From Fibrobacter sp. (GTDB lineage: Bacteria; Fibrobacterota; Fibrobacteria; Fibrobacterales; Fibrobacteraceae): a DNA stretch of 53,871 bases. Each line of letters starts with the position of its first letter. Position 1 is the stretch's first letter. This document shows, in pieces, positions 18,036-26,679 of the stretch. The position numbers were made by a program, and so were the translations under genes. The stretch lies in NCBI GenBank assembly GCA_024398845.1, contig JAKSIM010000015.1:1-53871 (forward strand), in the 5' to 3' direction. The notes under the pieces are model-generated. The model worked only from the letters and a program-made list of their open reading frames with translations. It did no database searches and had not been told where the DNA came from.

Positions 18036-19085
18036 TTACTTGAATCGTCGGCAGTAGGTGCAATTTTGGCAGAACGGGTGGCGAAGTTCGTGTTTTGCAA
18101 AGCCATCGCGGAGTTGCGTGGCGAGAGGGCTCTTGAGAATTTCGGGGAGGCTCTGCTCCTGGATGTTCCCGAGCGCGATTTGTCCGCTGTGGTCAAGGCA
18201 GCAGGCGACAACGCGTCCGTCGTGGAGAATCGCCACATGCGTATCGAGTGCATGGCACGTGCCCTTTACTATCTCTTGTTTGAAGGCTTTTTTTTCGTCT
18301 CTTGGATTGCCACGCCCTGACGGGCTCGCAATGACGCTGGAAAAAGGCTCGATATTTCGGCTCTCGCCAAACCCATTACTTCTCTCGTCTGTTGCTTCGT
18401 TGGAATACTTTAACGCGCTGCTTGCAGCGCCATTATTATCACTGCGTACTAACCACTGCTTACTGTCTACTTTGTTTCTCGGCCATTCAAATCGTGTGTC
18501 TTCGTGCAGGTACAGTTTCCCGATAACATTGAAACTTTTGTGGCGGCTGCAAAAATGCCCAGGTTCTACGTTCGTGTGAAATGTCTCGTTCACGCGGGCG
18601 AGTAGTCGTTCATTCCACGGGGCGGAACTCGGGTCGCCCACATTCCAGAGCCGCAAATTGAGGTAGAGATCGGGGCGAGAGGCTAGGGCGAGGCGGCAAA
18701 AGTCCAATGCGTTTTGCAGATGCGATTCTGCTTCTTCTGGCGCGAGTTCCGCGTAGGCGTGTGTCGAAAAGTTCACTTGGCGCACGGCGGGGCTTTGCAA
18801 AATGTGCTTGCCAGCTCGCGCGATGGTCGTACCATTTGTAGTGAGCGTGAGTTTGAGGGGTGTTTCCTCTAGCTTTTTGAGGTAATGGGCGAATCCTGGG
18901 TGGAGCGTGGGCTCGCCGAGAACGTGAAAAAATACGTTGTCTGCACCGATTTCTACAGCGCCCGCGAGGCATTTTTCAAAAAGTTCCGAGGGCATAAAGG
19001 TTCGGCGGCTTGCGGGTTGCGAGCACGGGCAAAAACTGCAGCGCAAATTGCATACGTCGGTAATCTCAATGTAGACGCTATTCAT
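18036..19085 (-). CDS. Radical SAM protein with SPASM-type C-terminus and an in-frame repeat insertion
   Basis: 349 residues from ATG 19085, which has GGAGG eight bases upstream and overlaps the end of dus by eight bases; longer starts are rejected. Cys 12, 16 and 19 (CNLRCSFC) bind the SAM iron-sulfur cluster. The C-terminus has a SPASM/twitch-like set: CHALDTHVAILHDGRVVACC, then CQNCTYC. Such proteins are often peptide- or RNA-modifying enzymes; the substrate is unknown. Between the two parts lies a segment (about 18285-18480) unlike either domain, Ser/Asn/Arg-rich and made of intergenic-type repeats: one contains VIASPSGRGNP, the translation of a dispersed palindromic repeat, the other SKQWLVRSDNNGA, related to the 71-bp array at 43242. 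Frame is kept throughout. Genes tcA-like dus and rdgB lie upstream on the same strand. Confidence 0.78.
   Translation of the reverse strand: MNSVYIEITDVCNLRCSFCPCSQPASRRTFMPSELFEKCLAGAVEIGADNVFFHVLGEPTLHPGFAHYLKKLEETPLKLTLTTNGTTIARAGKHILQSPAVRQVNFSTHAYAELAPEEAESHLQNALDFCRLALASRPDLYLNLRLWNVGDPSSAPWNERLLARVNETFHTNVEPGHFCSRHKSFNVIGKLYLHEDTRFEWPRNKVDSKQWLVRSDNNGAASSALKYSNEATDERSNGFGESRNIEPFSSVIASPSGRGNPRDEKKAFKQEIVKGTCHALDTHVAILHDGRVVACCLDHSGQIALGNIQEQSLPEILKSPLATQLRDGFAKHELRHPFCQNCTYCRRFK
18304..18335. repeat. Dispersed palindromic repeat (GTCATTGCGAGC type) inside the radical SAM gene
   Basis: On the minus strand the segment starts GTCATTGCGAGCCCG and ends GGGCGTGGCAATCC. The GCCC/GGGC core is palindromic. 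Repeats of this wording (GTCATTGCGAGC ... GTGGCAATCC) are common between genes in several bacterial groups. Here it is translated as VIASPSGRGNP. Confidence 0.75.
18411..18475 (-). repeat. Copy of the AGTAAGC-heptad plus GC-palindrome repeat inside the radical SAM gene
   Basis: On the minus strand: AGACAGTAAGCAGTGG, then TTAGTACGCAGTGATAATAA, then TGGCGCTGCAAGCAGCGC. The palindrome GCGCTGC (18415-18421) / GCAGCGC (18424-18430) is perfect. The order (AGTAAGC heptads, TAATAATGGCG, GC palindrome, then CGTTAA) is the same as in the array at 43242-43525. Confidence 0.7.
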
Positions 19086-20025
19086 GGGGCGCCTCCGTGT
19101 TTTGCCTGAGGAGTGCAACGGCTTCGCGGTATTCGTCTAGTTTCCCTGCTTTCGAGATTTTCTTGAAAATTTTTTTTGGGAGGTCTTCGCCCGGATAGTC
19201 CCAAAAGCATTTGAGGTGCGCTAAAATCTGGCTGTCGCCTTGGTATGTGCGGCATGCGAAATCCATCAGTGCCGCATGCATTTTAAGTACGAGTGTGCGT
19301 CTTTCGTTTTCGCTCCAAATTCTGCCGGACTTGTATTCGGTGGCGAGTGCCGGATTCGCTAGGAGGCCTCGTCCAATCATTACTCCGGTGAGTTCTGGGA
19401 ACTTCGTTTCGATTTCAAAAATGCGCTTGAGCGAGTCAACGTCTCCGTTGTAGTACAGCGGGTGGCGGCAATCGGCGGCAAATTTCCGGAAGGCGTCAAA
19501 ATCCACAGCGCCTTTGTATTGCTGTTTGCCTAGCCGCGGGTGCAGCGTGATGTGCGTAAGGGGAGTTTCGTTCAAGATGGGGAGGAGGGCGAATGCTTCG
19601 GCGCTTGATTCCTGCCCGAGTCGCATCTTGATGGAAAAGTGAGTGCGTTCACATTCGGGCTTGGAATCATGGCGGGCGATTTCGTCCATGATGGCTTTGA
19701 CCGTCGGGAGGTCGCTTAAAAGGCCCGCACCGCGGTGGCGGTTCACCTGCATCGGGAATGGACAGCCCATGTTGAAGTCAATCTCTTTGAAGCCGCGCCC
19801 AGCAAGTGCGCATACGAGCGTTTTGAATTCGTCTACGCTGTTCGCGATGATTTGAGGGATGCTGTTTTCGTCAAGATCCCGCATGTCCTTGTCGCGGACT
19901 TTGCCGTTTTCGGTTCGCAAAAAAGGTGCGTAATAAGCATCGGCGCCACCCGCAAGTTCGCGATGGGCTTTGCGGTAGATTCCTGTGGTATAGCCTTGGA
20001 GCGGAGCGAAGAGAATCTTGAACAT
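19078..20025 (-). CDS. tRNA-dihydrouridine synthase
   Basis: 315 residues, normal for the Dus family. FMN-dependent enzymes that reduce uridine to dihydrouridine in tRNA. N-terminus LFAPLQGYTTGIYR is the FMN-barrel entry, and FNMGCPFPMQVNRHRGAGLL carries the catalytic Cys (residue 88). Later landmarks are FSIKMRLG, ITLHPRLGKQQYKG (family reads LHGRT) and YYNGDVDS with GVMIGRGLLANP, the phosphate-binding end. Lack of the extended DusB tail suggests DusA/DusC-like, but the subtype is uncertain, so no symbol is given. Its last codons overlap the radical SAM start; rdgB lies 39 bases upstream. A translation-coupled cluster of nucleic-acid and nucleotide maintenance genes. Confidence 0.88.
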   Translation of the reverse strand: MFKILFAPLQGYTTGIYRKAHRELAGGADAYYAPFLRTENGKVRDKDMRDLDENSIPQIIANSVDEFKTLVCALAGRGFKEIDFNMGCPFPMQVNRHRGAGLLSDLPTVKAIMDEIARHDSKPECERTHFSIKMRLGQESSAEAFALLPILNETPLTHITLHPRLGKQQYKGAVDFDAFRKFAADCRHPLYYNGDVDSLKRIFEIETKFPELTGVMIGRGLLANPALATEYKSGRIWSENERRTLVLKMHAALMDFACRTYQGDSQILAHLKCFWDYPGEDLPKKIFKKISKAGKLDEYREAVALLRQNTEAPHE

Positions 20026-20064
20026 GCCGTGCGTCCCTGCTTGTCTTCGTTGCCGTTTTGCGGT

Positions 20065-20724
20065 TTACTTGCCGAGGGCTTTTTTGAGGGCGCGGATGGC
20101 GTTTCCGCGGTGACTGATGAGCTTTTTTTCTTCGAGTTCCATTTGGGCGAAGGTTCTTGTTTCTCCATCGGGAACAAAGAGCGGGTCGTAGCCGAATCCC
20201 ATGTCGCCAACGGGGGCGTGGTTGATGTTGCCACGGCATTCGCCTTCAAAAATCTTGGGCTCGCTGATGATAAAATCTTCGACAATGTTCCCGTTCACGG
20301 GTGTGCTTGCAGTTGCACTGTGCTTAGTTACCGTCTGGTATGAGAGTGCGCAAAAATAACGTGCGCGCCGGTCCTCGACGCCTTCGAGTTTTTTCATCAA
20401 AAGGTTGTTGTTGGCGTCATCGTTACCGTGCCCACCGCTGTAGCGGGCGCTGTAAATGCCGGGTTCTCCGTTCAGGGCGAAAACTTCAAGTCCCGAGTCG
20501 TCGGCGAGTACGGTAGCTTCAATGCCACGTGCGGCAAGCCAGCGGGCCGTGGTGTTCGATTTGATGATGGCGTTTTCGGCAAAGGTTTTGCCATCTTCCA
20601 CAATGTCTCCGTCAAAGCCAATGTCTTTGAGGGTTTTGAATTCGTAGTGGTCCGTGCCTAAAATATGCGCGAAATCTCTGATTTTCCCGGTACTTCCGGT
20701 GGCAATGACAAATAAGTGCTTCAT
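20065..20724 (-). CDS. rdgB: Non-canonical purine NTP pyrophosphatase (RdgB/HAM1)
   Basis: 219 residues. Hydrolyses ITP, dITP and XTP to monophosphates, keeping them out of nucleic acids. Family landmarks in order: ATGSTGKIRDF (usual ATGNxGKxxEF), EDGKTFAENAIIKS, LADDSGLEVFALNGEPGIYS, GFGYDPLFVPDG and SHRGNAIRAL. All metal and substrate residues appear kept. The ATG at 20724 shares a base with the stop codon of the TM2 gene (TAATG), so translation is probably coupled. It carries a somewhat longer middle loop (after ALSYQTVTKHSATAS) than the E. coli protein. Confidence 0.93.
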   Translation of the reverse strand: MKHLFVIATGSTGKIRDFAHILGTDHYEFKTLKDIGFDGDIVEDGKTFAENAIIKSNTTARWLAARGIEATVLADDSGLEVFALNGEPGIYSARYSGGHGNDDANNNLLMKKLEGVEDRRARYFCALSYQTVTKHSATASTPVNGNIVEDFIISEPKIFEGECRGNINHAPVGDMGFGYDPLFVPDGETRTFAQMELEEKKLISHRGNAIRALKKALGK

Positions 20725-20915
20725 TAATATTTCTCGGGTTTAAGCACAATGAGGATGGCATCTACAATGATGCCGATTCCAAGGAGTCCGCCTGTGCAAA
20801 GCCACAGGATTCCCGTCCAGATTTTGTGCTCATAAAAGCGGTGCAAGCCAAGGTAGCCCAGTAAAATACATAGGGCCAAGGCTATCCATTTGTTGTGCTC
20901 TCCTTCAGCAGACAT
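20724..20915 (-). CDS. TM2 domain membrane protein
   Basis: 63 residues. A short N-terminal head, then two membrane helices (NKWIALALCILLGYLGLHRF and GILWLCTGGLLGIGIIVDAI) joined by the conserved loop RFYEHKIWTG. This is the TM2 fold (two helices with G-x-x-G-x-H-R-F-Y). Function of bacterial TM2 proteins is unknown. A GGAG-like site precedes ATG 20915. First gene of the cluster continuing into rdgB, dus and radical SAM, with start/stop overlap to rdgB. Confidence 0.82.
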   Translation of the reverse strand: MSAEGEHNKWIALALCILLGYLGLHRFYEHKIWTGILWLCTGGLLGIGIIVDAILIVLKPEKY

Positions 20916-21033
20916 AAGTTCTCCTTTTTCTTTTTAAACAGCAATATAGAAAATGTCAAAAAGCGTGGATGGATACAAGGCTTTTGGGGATGGCGGAAAA
21001 GTACAGAAATGCGTTCAGTTTAAGTCGGTTAAA

Positions 21034-21062
21034 TTGTTGGAAAACTCTAGATTTTGTATATT
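21034..21062 (+). promoter_or_regulatory. Promoter giving a leaderless start for the AlgX-like gene
   Basis: TTGTTG (21034-21039) and TATATT (21057-21062) are 17 bases apart. The -10 box is only seven bases before GTG 21070, so transcription should start at or next to the start codon. Confidence 0.5.
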
Positions 21063-21069
21063 CCAGTAC

Positions 21070-23115
21070 GTGAATAAAAAACTTTCTTCTGTCTTGTTTT
21101 CGGTCGTTGGAGCTGCTGCTCTTTCGGCTTCGGTTTCTTTTGGCTTATCTGCATGCGCTTCATCGAATGCGGTGCCGCCTGCAGTGGAAGCTACTCGTGC
21201 TGAATCTGGTGCGGTTGGTTCGCCCGAGGGTCCCGCGGTTCGCCCGCCTGTGCCAAAGCCTCCGGTAACAGTTTTTGAAATGCGCGTAATCGATGCCAAT
21301 CGTCAGGTACGCGTGGTTGAAAAGCCAACTCTTGCGGCTCTTGATTTTGCAGCTTACTTTGCAAACCCGATTCGCTTGGCGGGTAAGGATGAAACTCCTG
21401 AAAATTACAAGGGAACCATGGCTTTGACTACGGTTGCCGAATACCCGTTCCCGATGCTTGATTCTATTTCTGAATATGAACCTGCGGCTATTGCTGGGCT
21501 TGCTCCGATTGTTTGGGAACCGTTCTCCAAAATGCTTTATACGCAAACGGGGTCCGATTCGCTTGCACAGGTTTTGAATGCTGTGGAAGCGGTGAAGTGG
21601 AATGAACCGGATGTATTCCGCGCGTTTCAGACGGTGACCCGCTTGTGGGGCGTTCCGACGAAGGGTTCCGCCGGGTCCGAGGCTAATTCTTCGACGAAGG
21701 TGGAATGGTGGGTCGAGGTTATGCCCGCCGTATGGACAAAGCGAGCTCCGTTCTATGCGAAGCTGAAGTTTGCTTCGACAGGCGAGACTGCGGAAATTTT
21801 GAATTTTTACTTGACCGCAGAAATGAATGCGGAAGACGCCATGAACTGGGCCCGCACGCTTTCTTCGTATTGGTACCCGACTTTGAATACCGATTTGGAA
21901 CAGCATACGCCGGGCGATATTTGGCCTGCGGGAAGCCGTAACAAGCCGTTTGCCGTAATGCGCGGAAACCCGATGGGGACCCCGATGTGGATTGCTTTTG
22001 AAGTCCCGGCCTTTGCCATGAGTGATGAAGATTTGTGGGCAAAGCGTAAGGCTGATTCCCTGGCTGCCGCTGGTGAAGTGGTACCTGTAAACCGTACTTT
22101 GGATACGAGTTCTACGGCAAGGCTCGAAACGCTTGCGGCAATGGAAAATTCTTGCCCCGCTAATGCAGAAACTAACGCCTTCCGCGATGCTTTGACAAAG
22201 CAAATGGCTAAACTCCCGAAGGAACAGAATGCGTGGGCTGCCGTTGATGCTGGTGGTAAAACTTCTGCCGAGAAGTTTCTCTGGTTCCGGCGCAATGCTA
22301 ATTACCTTTTGGCCGATAAGATTAGTGCGCAAGACAGCCTCCACAATCCTCTTCCCCGTATGGTGGAACTCAAGCAGTATCTGGATTCACTTGGAATTCA
22401 ATTGCTGGTTGTGCCGGTTCCTGTAAAAGAAGAGGTTTATGCCGATAAATTGGTTCCGGGTACTCGCGCCGACTTGTGCGTCAATGTGAATGGCCGTGAA
22501 TTTATTCGTGAAATGCTCACGGCGGGGATTGATGTGCTGGATTTGTACCCGGCCCTGATGTCCGCCCGCGCGAGTGATGAACCGCCTCATTACAGTTACC
22601 AGCGTTTTGACACGCATTGGGCGCTCCCCGGCATGCTCGCCGCCATGGAACAGCTTGCCACGCGCGTGACCCAATATTCTTGGTACGCCGAGTCCGGCGC
22701 CCAGCCCGGGAGCCTCGTGATGAAGGATACGCTTACGCTTCGCGAAGGTGATCTTGTGGCGCATTTGCCGGATGCCGAAAAGTCCAAGTACCCGGCGGAT
22801 ACACTTGCTGCCATGAAAGTTTTTAAGGGCGAAAATGCCTACAAGGGCGGCAAGAACGCTCCGATCCTTTTGATGGGCGATTCCTTTACTGGCGTGTTTG
22901 AATCCGTAGATCAAAAAAGCGGTGGCCCAGGTTCTTTGCTTGCTTACGCGACGGGCCTTGACGTTCAGGTTGCTACAAGTTGGGGCGGTGGCCCAGGCGT
23001 TCGCAGCCGCATGATGAAAATGCAAAAGGACTTGGCCGCAAAGCGCCTCGTGATTTACATGATGACCGCCCGCGACTTTTGGCAGTCTCCGATGGAGTGG
23101 GACGCTCTCCGCTAA
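21070..23115 (+). CDS. AlgX/AlgJ-like SGNH hydrolase lipoprotein
   Basis: 681 residues when started at GTG 21070. The frame is open to ATG 20953, but the first 39 codons do not look like a leader, while GTG begins a clean lipoprotein signal (LSSVLFSV to GLSAC, Cys 29) just behind a promoter. A Pro-rich linker follows. The C-terminal half resembles the SGNH domain of AlgX/AlgJ, which O-acetylate exopolysaccharide: PLPRMVELKQYLDSLGIQLL, then DTHW (514-517) with the catalytic Asp/His pair and GDSF (603-606) with the catalytic Ser. The N-terminal about 300 residues are unrecognised. Anchored outside the inner membrane or in the outer membrane. First gene of a four-gene operon; the next starts six bases after its stop. 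No MBOAT acyl donor is seen in the window. Confidence 0.75.
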   Translation: MNKKLSSVLFSVVGAAALSASVSFGLSACASSNAVPPAVEATRAESGAVGSPEGPAVRPPVPKPPVTVFEMRVIDANRQVRVVEKPTLAALDFAAYFANPIRLAGKDETPENYKGTMALTTVAEYPFPMLDSISEYEPAAIAGLAPIVWEPFSKMLYTQTGSDSLAQVLNAVEAVKWNEPDVFRAFQTVTRLWGVPTKGSAGSEANSSTKVEWWVEVMPAVWTKRAPFYAKLKFASTGETAEILNFYLTAEMNAEDAMNWARTLSSYWYPTLNTDLEQHTPGDIWPAGSRNKPFAVMRGNPMGTPMWIAFEVPAFAMSDEDLWAKRKADSLAAAGEVVPVNRTLDTSSTARLETLAAMENSCPANAETNAFRDALTKQMAKLPKEQNAWAAVDAGGKTSAEKFLWFRRNANYLLADKISAQDSLHNPLPRMVELKQYLDSLGIQLLVVPVPVKEEVYADKLVPGTRADLCVNVNGREFIREMLTAGIDVLDLYPALMSARASDEPPHYSYQRFDTHWALPGMLAAMEQLATRVTQYSWYAESGAQPGSLVMKDTLTLREGDLVAHLPDAEKSKYPADTLAAMKVFKGENAYKGGKNAPILLMGDSFTGVFESVDQKSGGPGSLLAYATGLDVQVATSWGGGPGVRSRMMKMQKDLAAKRLVIYMMTARDFWQSPMEWDALR

Positions 23116-23121
23116 TAGCCT

Positions 23122-23889
23122 ATGAAGCGATTGCTTGTCCGTTTTTTTTGGCCGGTATTTATTGCTCTTGTAGCAGTGGCCCTGACGCTTGTGCTTTGGA
23201 GTGGTCGGACGGATTTTATGGGCTATCGCGATATGGCGTGCGTGTTTGAAGAACGCTCTCCTGGGTGCATTGATTCCATTGCGGATTGGAACAAGGGGCT
23301 AGCTTTTTACGATAGCTCCGTCGCGGTGACGCAAGACCCGCTTCAATCGCTCAAGAGTCTTTTGTGGGATTACTGGAATGTGGAATTTGCGGGTGCCGAT
23401 TCCGCGGCTTCCTCAAAAGACGTTATTTTCCCGTTGCGCGTTTTAAAAAATCGAAAGTCGGGTTGCGTGGGGCTTGCGTGGCTCGCCCTGATGGTTGCCG
23501 AGGCGCGTCATTTGCCAGTGAACGCTGTGCTTTTGCCTGGTCACGTTTTTTTACGCTATGGCAAGCAAGACGATGGCCGCGGTCAGTTTGGCCTGAAGGT
23601 GAAAAACGAAAATTTTGAGCCGAACCGTCGCGGTTACCGCTATACCGACGAGGAGTATCGCGAAAAGTACAAGAACGGAAATTGGACGGGATTGGAATTT
23701 AAACCACTCTCTATGCGCGAGTTTGTGGGGCTTGCCGCCTTTGATGTTGGAAACCTCTATTTGAATAGCGACCCTACGCAGGCTTTGACCTGGTACCGTA
23801 TGGCCGAAGAGTTTTTCCCGGCGTACCCGGGAATCGAAGCCAATCAAAATGTGGCGAAAAGTAAACTGCCAAACCAAAGTCCGTTTTAA
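23122..23889 (+). CDS. Membrane-anchored transglutaminase-like protein (SirB1/core-2 type)
   Basis: 255 residues. One N-terminal membrane helix (about 8-27), then a soluble part outside the membrane. The segment SGCVGLAWLALMVAEARHLP (113-132) followed by AVLLPGHVFLRY (135-146) matches the transglutaminase core-2 pattern, with candidate catalytic Cys 115 and His 141. Members range from true proteases to non-catalytic binding proteins. The C-terminus resembles one TPR-like helix pair (DPTQALTWYRMAEEFFPAYP). Second gene of the envelope operon: six bases after the AlgX-like gene and 20 before the TIGR02171 gene. The activity on cell-wall or surface protein is inference. Confidence 0.7.
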   Translation: MKRLLVRFFWPVFIALVAVALTLVLWSGRTDFMGYRDMACVFEERSPGCIDSIADWNKGLAFYDSSVAVTQDPLQSLKSLLWDYWNVEFAGADSAASSKDVIFPLRVLKNRKSGCVGLAWLALMVAEARHLPVNAVLLPGHVFLRYGKQDDGRGQFGLKVKNENFEPNRRGYRYTDEEYREKYKNGNWTGLEFKPLSMREFVGLAAFDVGNLYLNSDPTQALTWYRMAEEFFPAYPGIEANQNVAKSKLPNQSPF

Positions 23890-23909
23890 TTATTACAGAT
23901 TGGGTTCTT

Positions 23910-26678
23910 ATGAAAAAGTCTATATGCTTGTTTAGTGTGCTAATAATGGCTTTGTTGTTGGCTTGCTCTGATGAGGGTGGTTATAGCGATTCCATTGTGG
24001 CCCCATCTAGTATGGGAATACCCTTTCGGATAGACTCGGTAGACAAAAATCTTGTACGCATCAAGTCTACCGGGCTCTACACCTATTTGGGTACTGACGA
24101 AACTTCGGCCAAAATCAATGAACGTCCGTTGATGAAGGTGAATTTTGATTATGATTTTTCTATTAGCTATCACGAAGTGACTTGCGAAGAGTTTAATGAG
24201 CTTCCAAAAGAATCAAGCTTGTCCAATTTAAAATTGGATTGCGAAAATAAAAATTTCCCGGTGACGAACGTAACGTACTACGATGCGATTCTTTTTGCCA
24301 ATGAAAAAAGTAAGCAGAAGGGCGTAGATACCGCTTATACTTTTGAAAGTGCTTTTTTTGATGATGATGGAAATTGTACAGAATTAGAAGGGCTAAAGTT
24401 TTTGCCCGAGGTTGAAGGTTACCGATTGCCGACGGAAGCGGAATGGACTTTGGTGGCGAATCAGGGGTGGCGTCCGCTGCTTTCTTGGAATGCATCGAAC
24501 TCCGATTACAAAAAGCATGAGATTTGTACAAAACCAGAAAATAACGTGACCGTTTGCGATATGGCGGGAAACGTTATGGAGTGGGTGAACGATTGGCTGG
24601 GAGATTTTCGCGATACTATCATGGCCAATTATATTGGCCCCGCCCAAAGTAGTAGCTTTGGTGAAAGAATCTTGAAGGGAGGTTCGTTCCGTAATGAATC
24701 TTCGGCTATGCACGTTTATAACCGCAATGATGTTTATGTGGTGACTTCGTCAACGAAATCCGATTATGTGGGCTTCCGCTTGGCGTTTGGTAAAATTCCC
24801 GATGCGACGATGATGTATGGCGATGGCAATTCGGAGGCCTCTCAAATTACGGTAAAAGCGAATTCTTCGGTTATGCGAAATCTTACGGGTACGTATAAAA
24901 CGAAGCTCGCGTTTCGTAATGATGTTACGGGAAACCTGGCGTATGTGGATTACTCGTATGGAAACTTGACTGTTACCGAAATTCATGATGAGATGAATGT
25001 GTATCATCCGGATATTTCGCCTGATGGCAAGCATGTAGCGTTTTGCACTGGTGCCGAGGGGGTTGGCGGAAAGTCGGAATTGTATGTTCGTGACTTGGAT
25101 ATTTACGGAAGCAACCTCGTGAAACTTGAGGTGGACTCGGCTGCAATTCCGCGTTGGCGTGTTTTGCCCAATGGCGATACCGTAATCGTTTATGTATCTG
25201 ATTCCGGAAACAATAAAAAGGAATCATCGTTTTTGAAAAAGTCCACCTGGCAAGTTTCTTTTGCCCAGGGCAGATTTGGAACTCCGCAAAAAATTTATGA
25301 CGGTGCTTACCATGGCGGCGTGAGCGAAGATAATCATTTGGCGGTAACGGGTGCGCGTCTGTTGCGTGCTCGAAATAACGACAATAATGTAGTTTGGTAC
25401 GATGGGGATCAGGCTTGCAATGTGTCTTTAGCGAAGGACGGTTCCAATAGAACGTTGTTCCTGGATTTTGGTGGAAAGCTCGGACGTGATTTTGCAAAAA
25501 CTAAATATGATGTTCATGAAATGCTCTTGGTGGCCGATAGTACGGGAAAATTGGTGCGGGCTGTTCCTTCTCCATCGGGCTATGCTTTTGACCATACGGA
25601 ATGGGCTACGTCATTGAACAATTCGTATGTGGTTGCGACTCTTACGAACGAAAACGGGGCGCATACCAAAGTAGTTCTTTTGAATTTGGTCGATAGTTCT
25701 GCAACTACGCTTGTGGAAGGTACCGAAGTTTGGCACCCTTGCCTGTGGAGCATGACTGAATCTTATAAAAAGGATTCCAAACTAGATGCCGACAGTGCCG
25801 GAATGTACATGAATTCGAATGATCCTTGGGGCCCTATCATTATGCGGTACAAAATGGAATTGCTCTGGCGTTATCGAGATGATGTCAAGGTGGCTATTTT
25901 GGGCTCTTCGCGCCCCCTGTATTCTATAAGTCCCTCGTATTTTGATGATTCGCTTTTTGCTGTGAACTTTGCGCATACTCCGAATTCCATTTATGCTTCA
26001 CGTGACTACTTAAATTCTTATTTGTTTGACAATCTGAAAAATTTGAAGTATGTTGTTGTTTCCTTGGATCTTGATTTTTGGAACAAGGTGGACGGCAAAT
26101 CGGGCGATAACTTTTTTGTTGTGGATTTTGACCGTTATCCGGGTTATGTTTACGACCGAAATCATGGCTATTGGAAGGATTCTTACCCACAGGGTTTGTT
26201 GGAACTGACGGAAAATTCCTTGGGTTCGGAATATGGAAACCTTTACACCGACGATAGAGGGCGCTTTACGGGAACGGTTTGCGGTTCCTGGGGCGATGTA
26301 CCCGAAGTAGAAGGCGATTCTACGCTTTTTGATAGTAATCCCCAGCTGATAGAAAATGCATTTGCTGCGCTTGAAGAAATCTTGAAAGAGGCGAAGTCTA
26401 GGGGCGTTACTGTTGTGGGGATGATTTTCCCTCAAAATCCCAGATACCGGGAGACGGGAGCATTTGGACGCTACGGGATGCGCCGTAGCACGGCGGAAAC
26501 GCTTTTGGCTCGTTTTAAAAAACTCGGAGACAAATACCCGAACTTTGTTTTGTTTGACGAAAATAAAATGGGGGCGCACGATTATACTGATGATATGGCT
26601 GTTGATGCGGACCACTTGTGCTATGCGGGTGTCGAAAAGATATCGGTGCGACTTGTAAACTTGTTGCGTTCTCTATAA
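23910..26678 (+). CDS. TIGR02171-type Fibrobacter paralogous-family lipoprotein
   Basis: 922 residues with lipobox LLLAC (Cys 19), fitting the F. succinogenes paralogous family TIGR02171 (over 900 residues, mostly lipoproteins, function unknown). Three parts are seen. (1) Residues about 45-295: a formylglycine-generating-enzyme/SUMF1-like fold with GYRLPTEAEWTLVANQGW, DMAGNVMEWVNDW, KGGSFRNESSA and VGFRLAFG; the cysteines of true FGE enzymes after GGS are missing. (2) About 330-620: TolB-like propeller blades (YHPDISPDGKHVAF). (3) About 640-922: an SGNH-like domain starting AILGSSRPLYS, with DADHLCYAG near the end as a candidate Asp/His pair. Third gene of the envelope operon, one base before the next gene. 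Confidence 0.82.
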   Translation: MKKSICLFSVLIMALLLACSDEGGYSDSIVAPSSMGIPFRIDSVDKNLVRIKSTGLYTYLGTDETSAKINERPLMKVNFDYDFSISYHEVTCEEFNELPKESSLSNLKLDCENKNFPVTNVTYYDAILFANEKSKQKGVDTAYTFESAFFDDDGNCTELEGLKFLPEVEGYRLPTEAEWTLVANQGWRPLLSWNASNSDYKKHEICTKPENNVTVCDMAGNVMEWVNDWLGDFRDTIMANYIGPAQSSSFGERILKGGSFRNESSAMHVYNRNDVYVVTSSTKSDYVGFRLAFGKIPDATMMYGDGNSEASQITVKANSSVMRNLTGTYKTKLAFRNDVTGNLAYVDYSYGNLTVTEIHDEMNVYHPDISPDGKHVAFCTGAEGVGGKSELYVRDLDIYGSNLVKLEVDSAAIPRWRVLPNGDTVIVYVSDSGNNKKESSFLKKSTWQVSFAQGRFGTPQKIYDGAYHGGVSEDNHLAVTGARLLRARNNDNNVVWYDGDQACNVSLAKDGSNRTLFLDFGGKLGRDFAKTKYDVHEMLLVADSTGKLVRAVPSPSGYAFDHTEWATSLNNSYVVATLTNENGAHTKVVLLNLVDSSATTLVEGTEVWHPCLWSMTESYKKDSKLDADSAGMYMNSNDPWGPIIMRYKMELLWRYRDDVKVAILGSSRPLYSISPSYFDDSLFAVNFAHTPNSIYASRDYLNSYLFDNLKNLKYVVVSLDLDFWNKVDGKSGDNFFVVDFDRYPGYVYDRNHGYWKDSYPQGLLELTENSLGSEYGNLYTDDRGRFTGTVCGSWGDVPEVEGDSTLFDSNPQLIENAFAALEEILKEAKSRGVTVVGMIFPQNPRYRETGAFGRYGMRRSTAETLLARFKKLGDKYPNFVLFDENKMGAHDYTDDMAVDADHLCYAGVEKISVRLVNLLRSL

Positions 26679-26679
26679 A

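Noticed and set aside
18036..18579. Plus-strand frames over the radical SAM gene
   Set aside because: Antisense shadows; the minus-strand frame has the SAM and SPASM cysteines.
20953..21069. Longer start for the AlgX-like lipoprotein
   Set aside because: The 39 extra residues precede a clear lipoprotein signal, which must be N-terminal, and a promoter lies inside this stretch.
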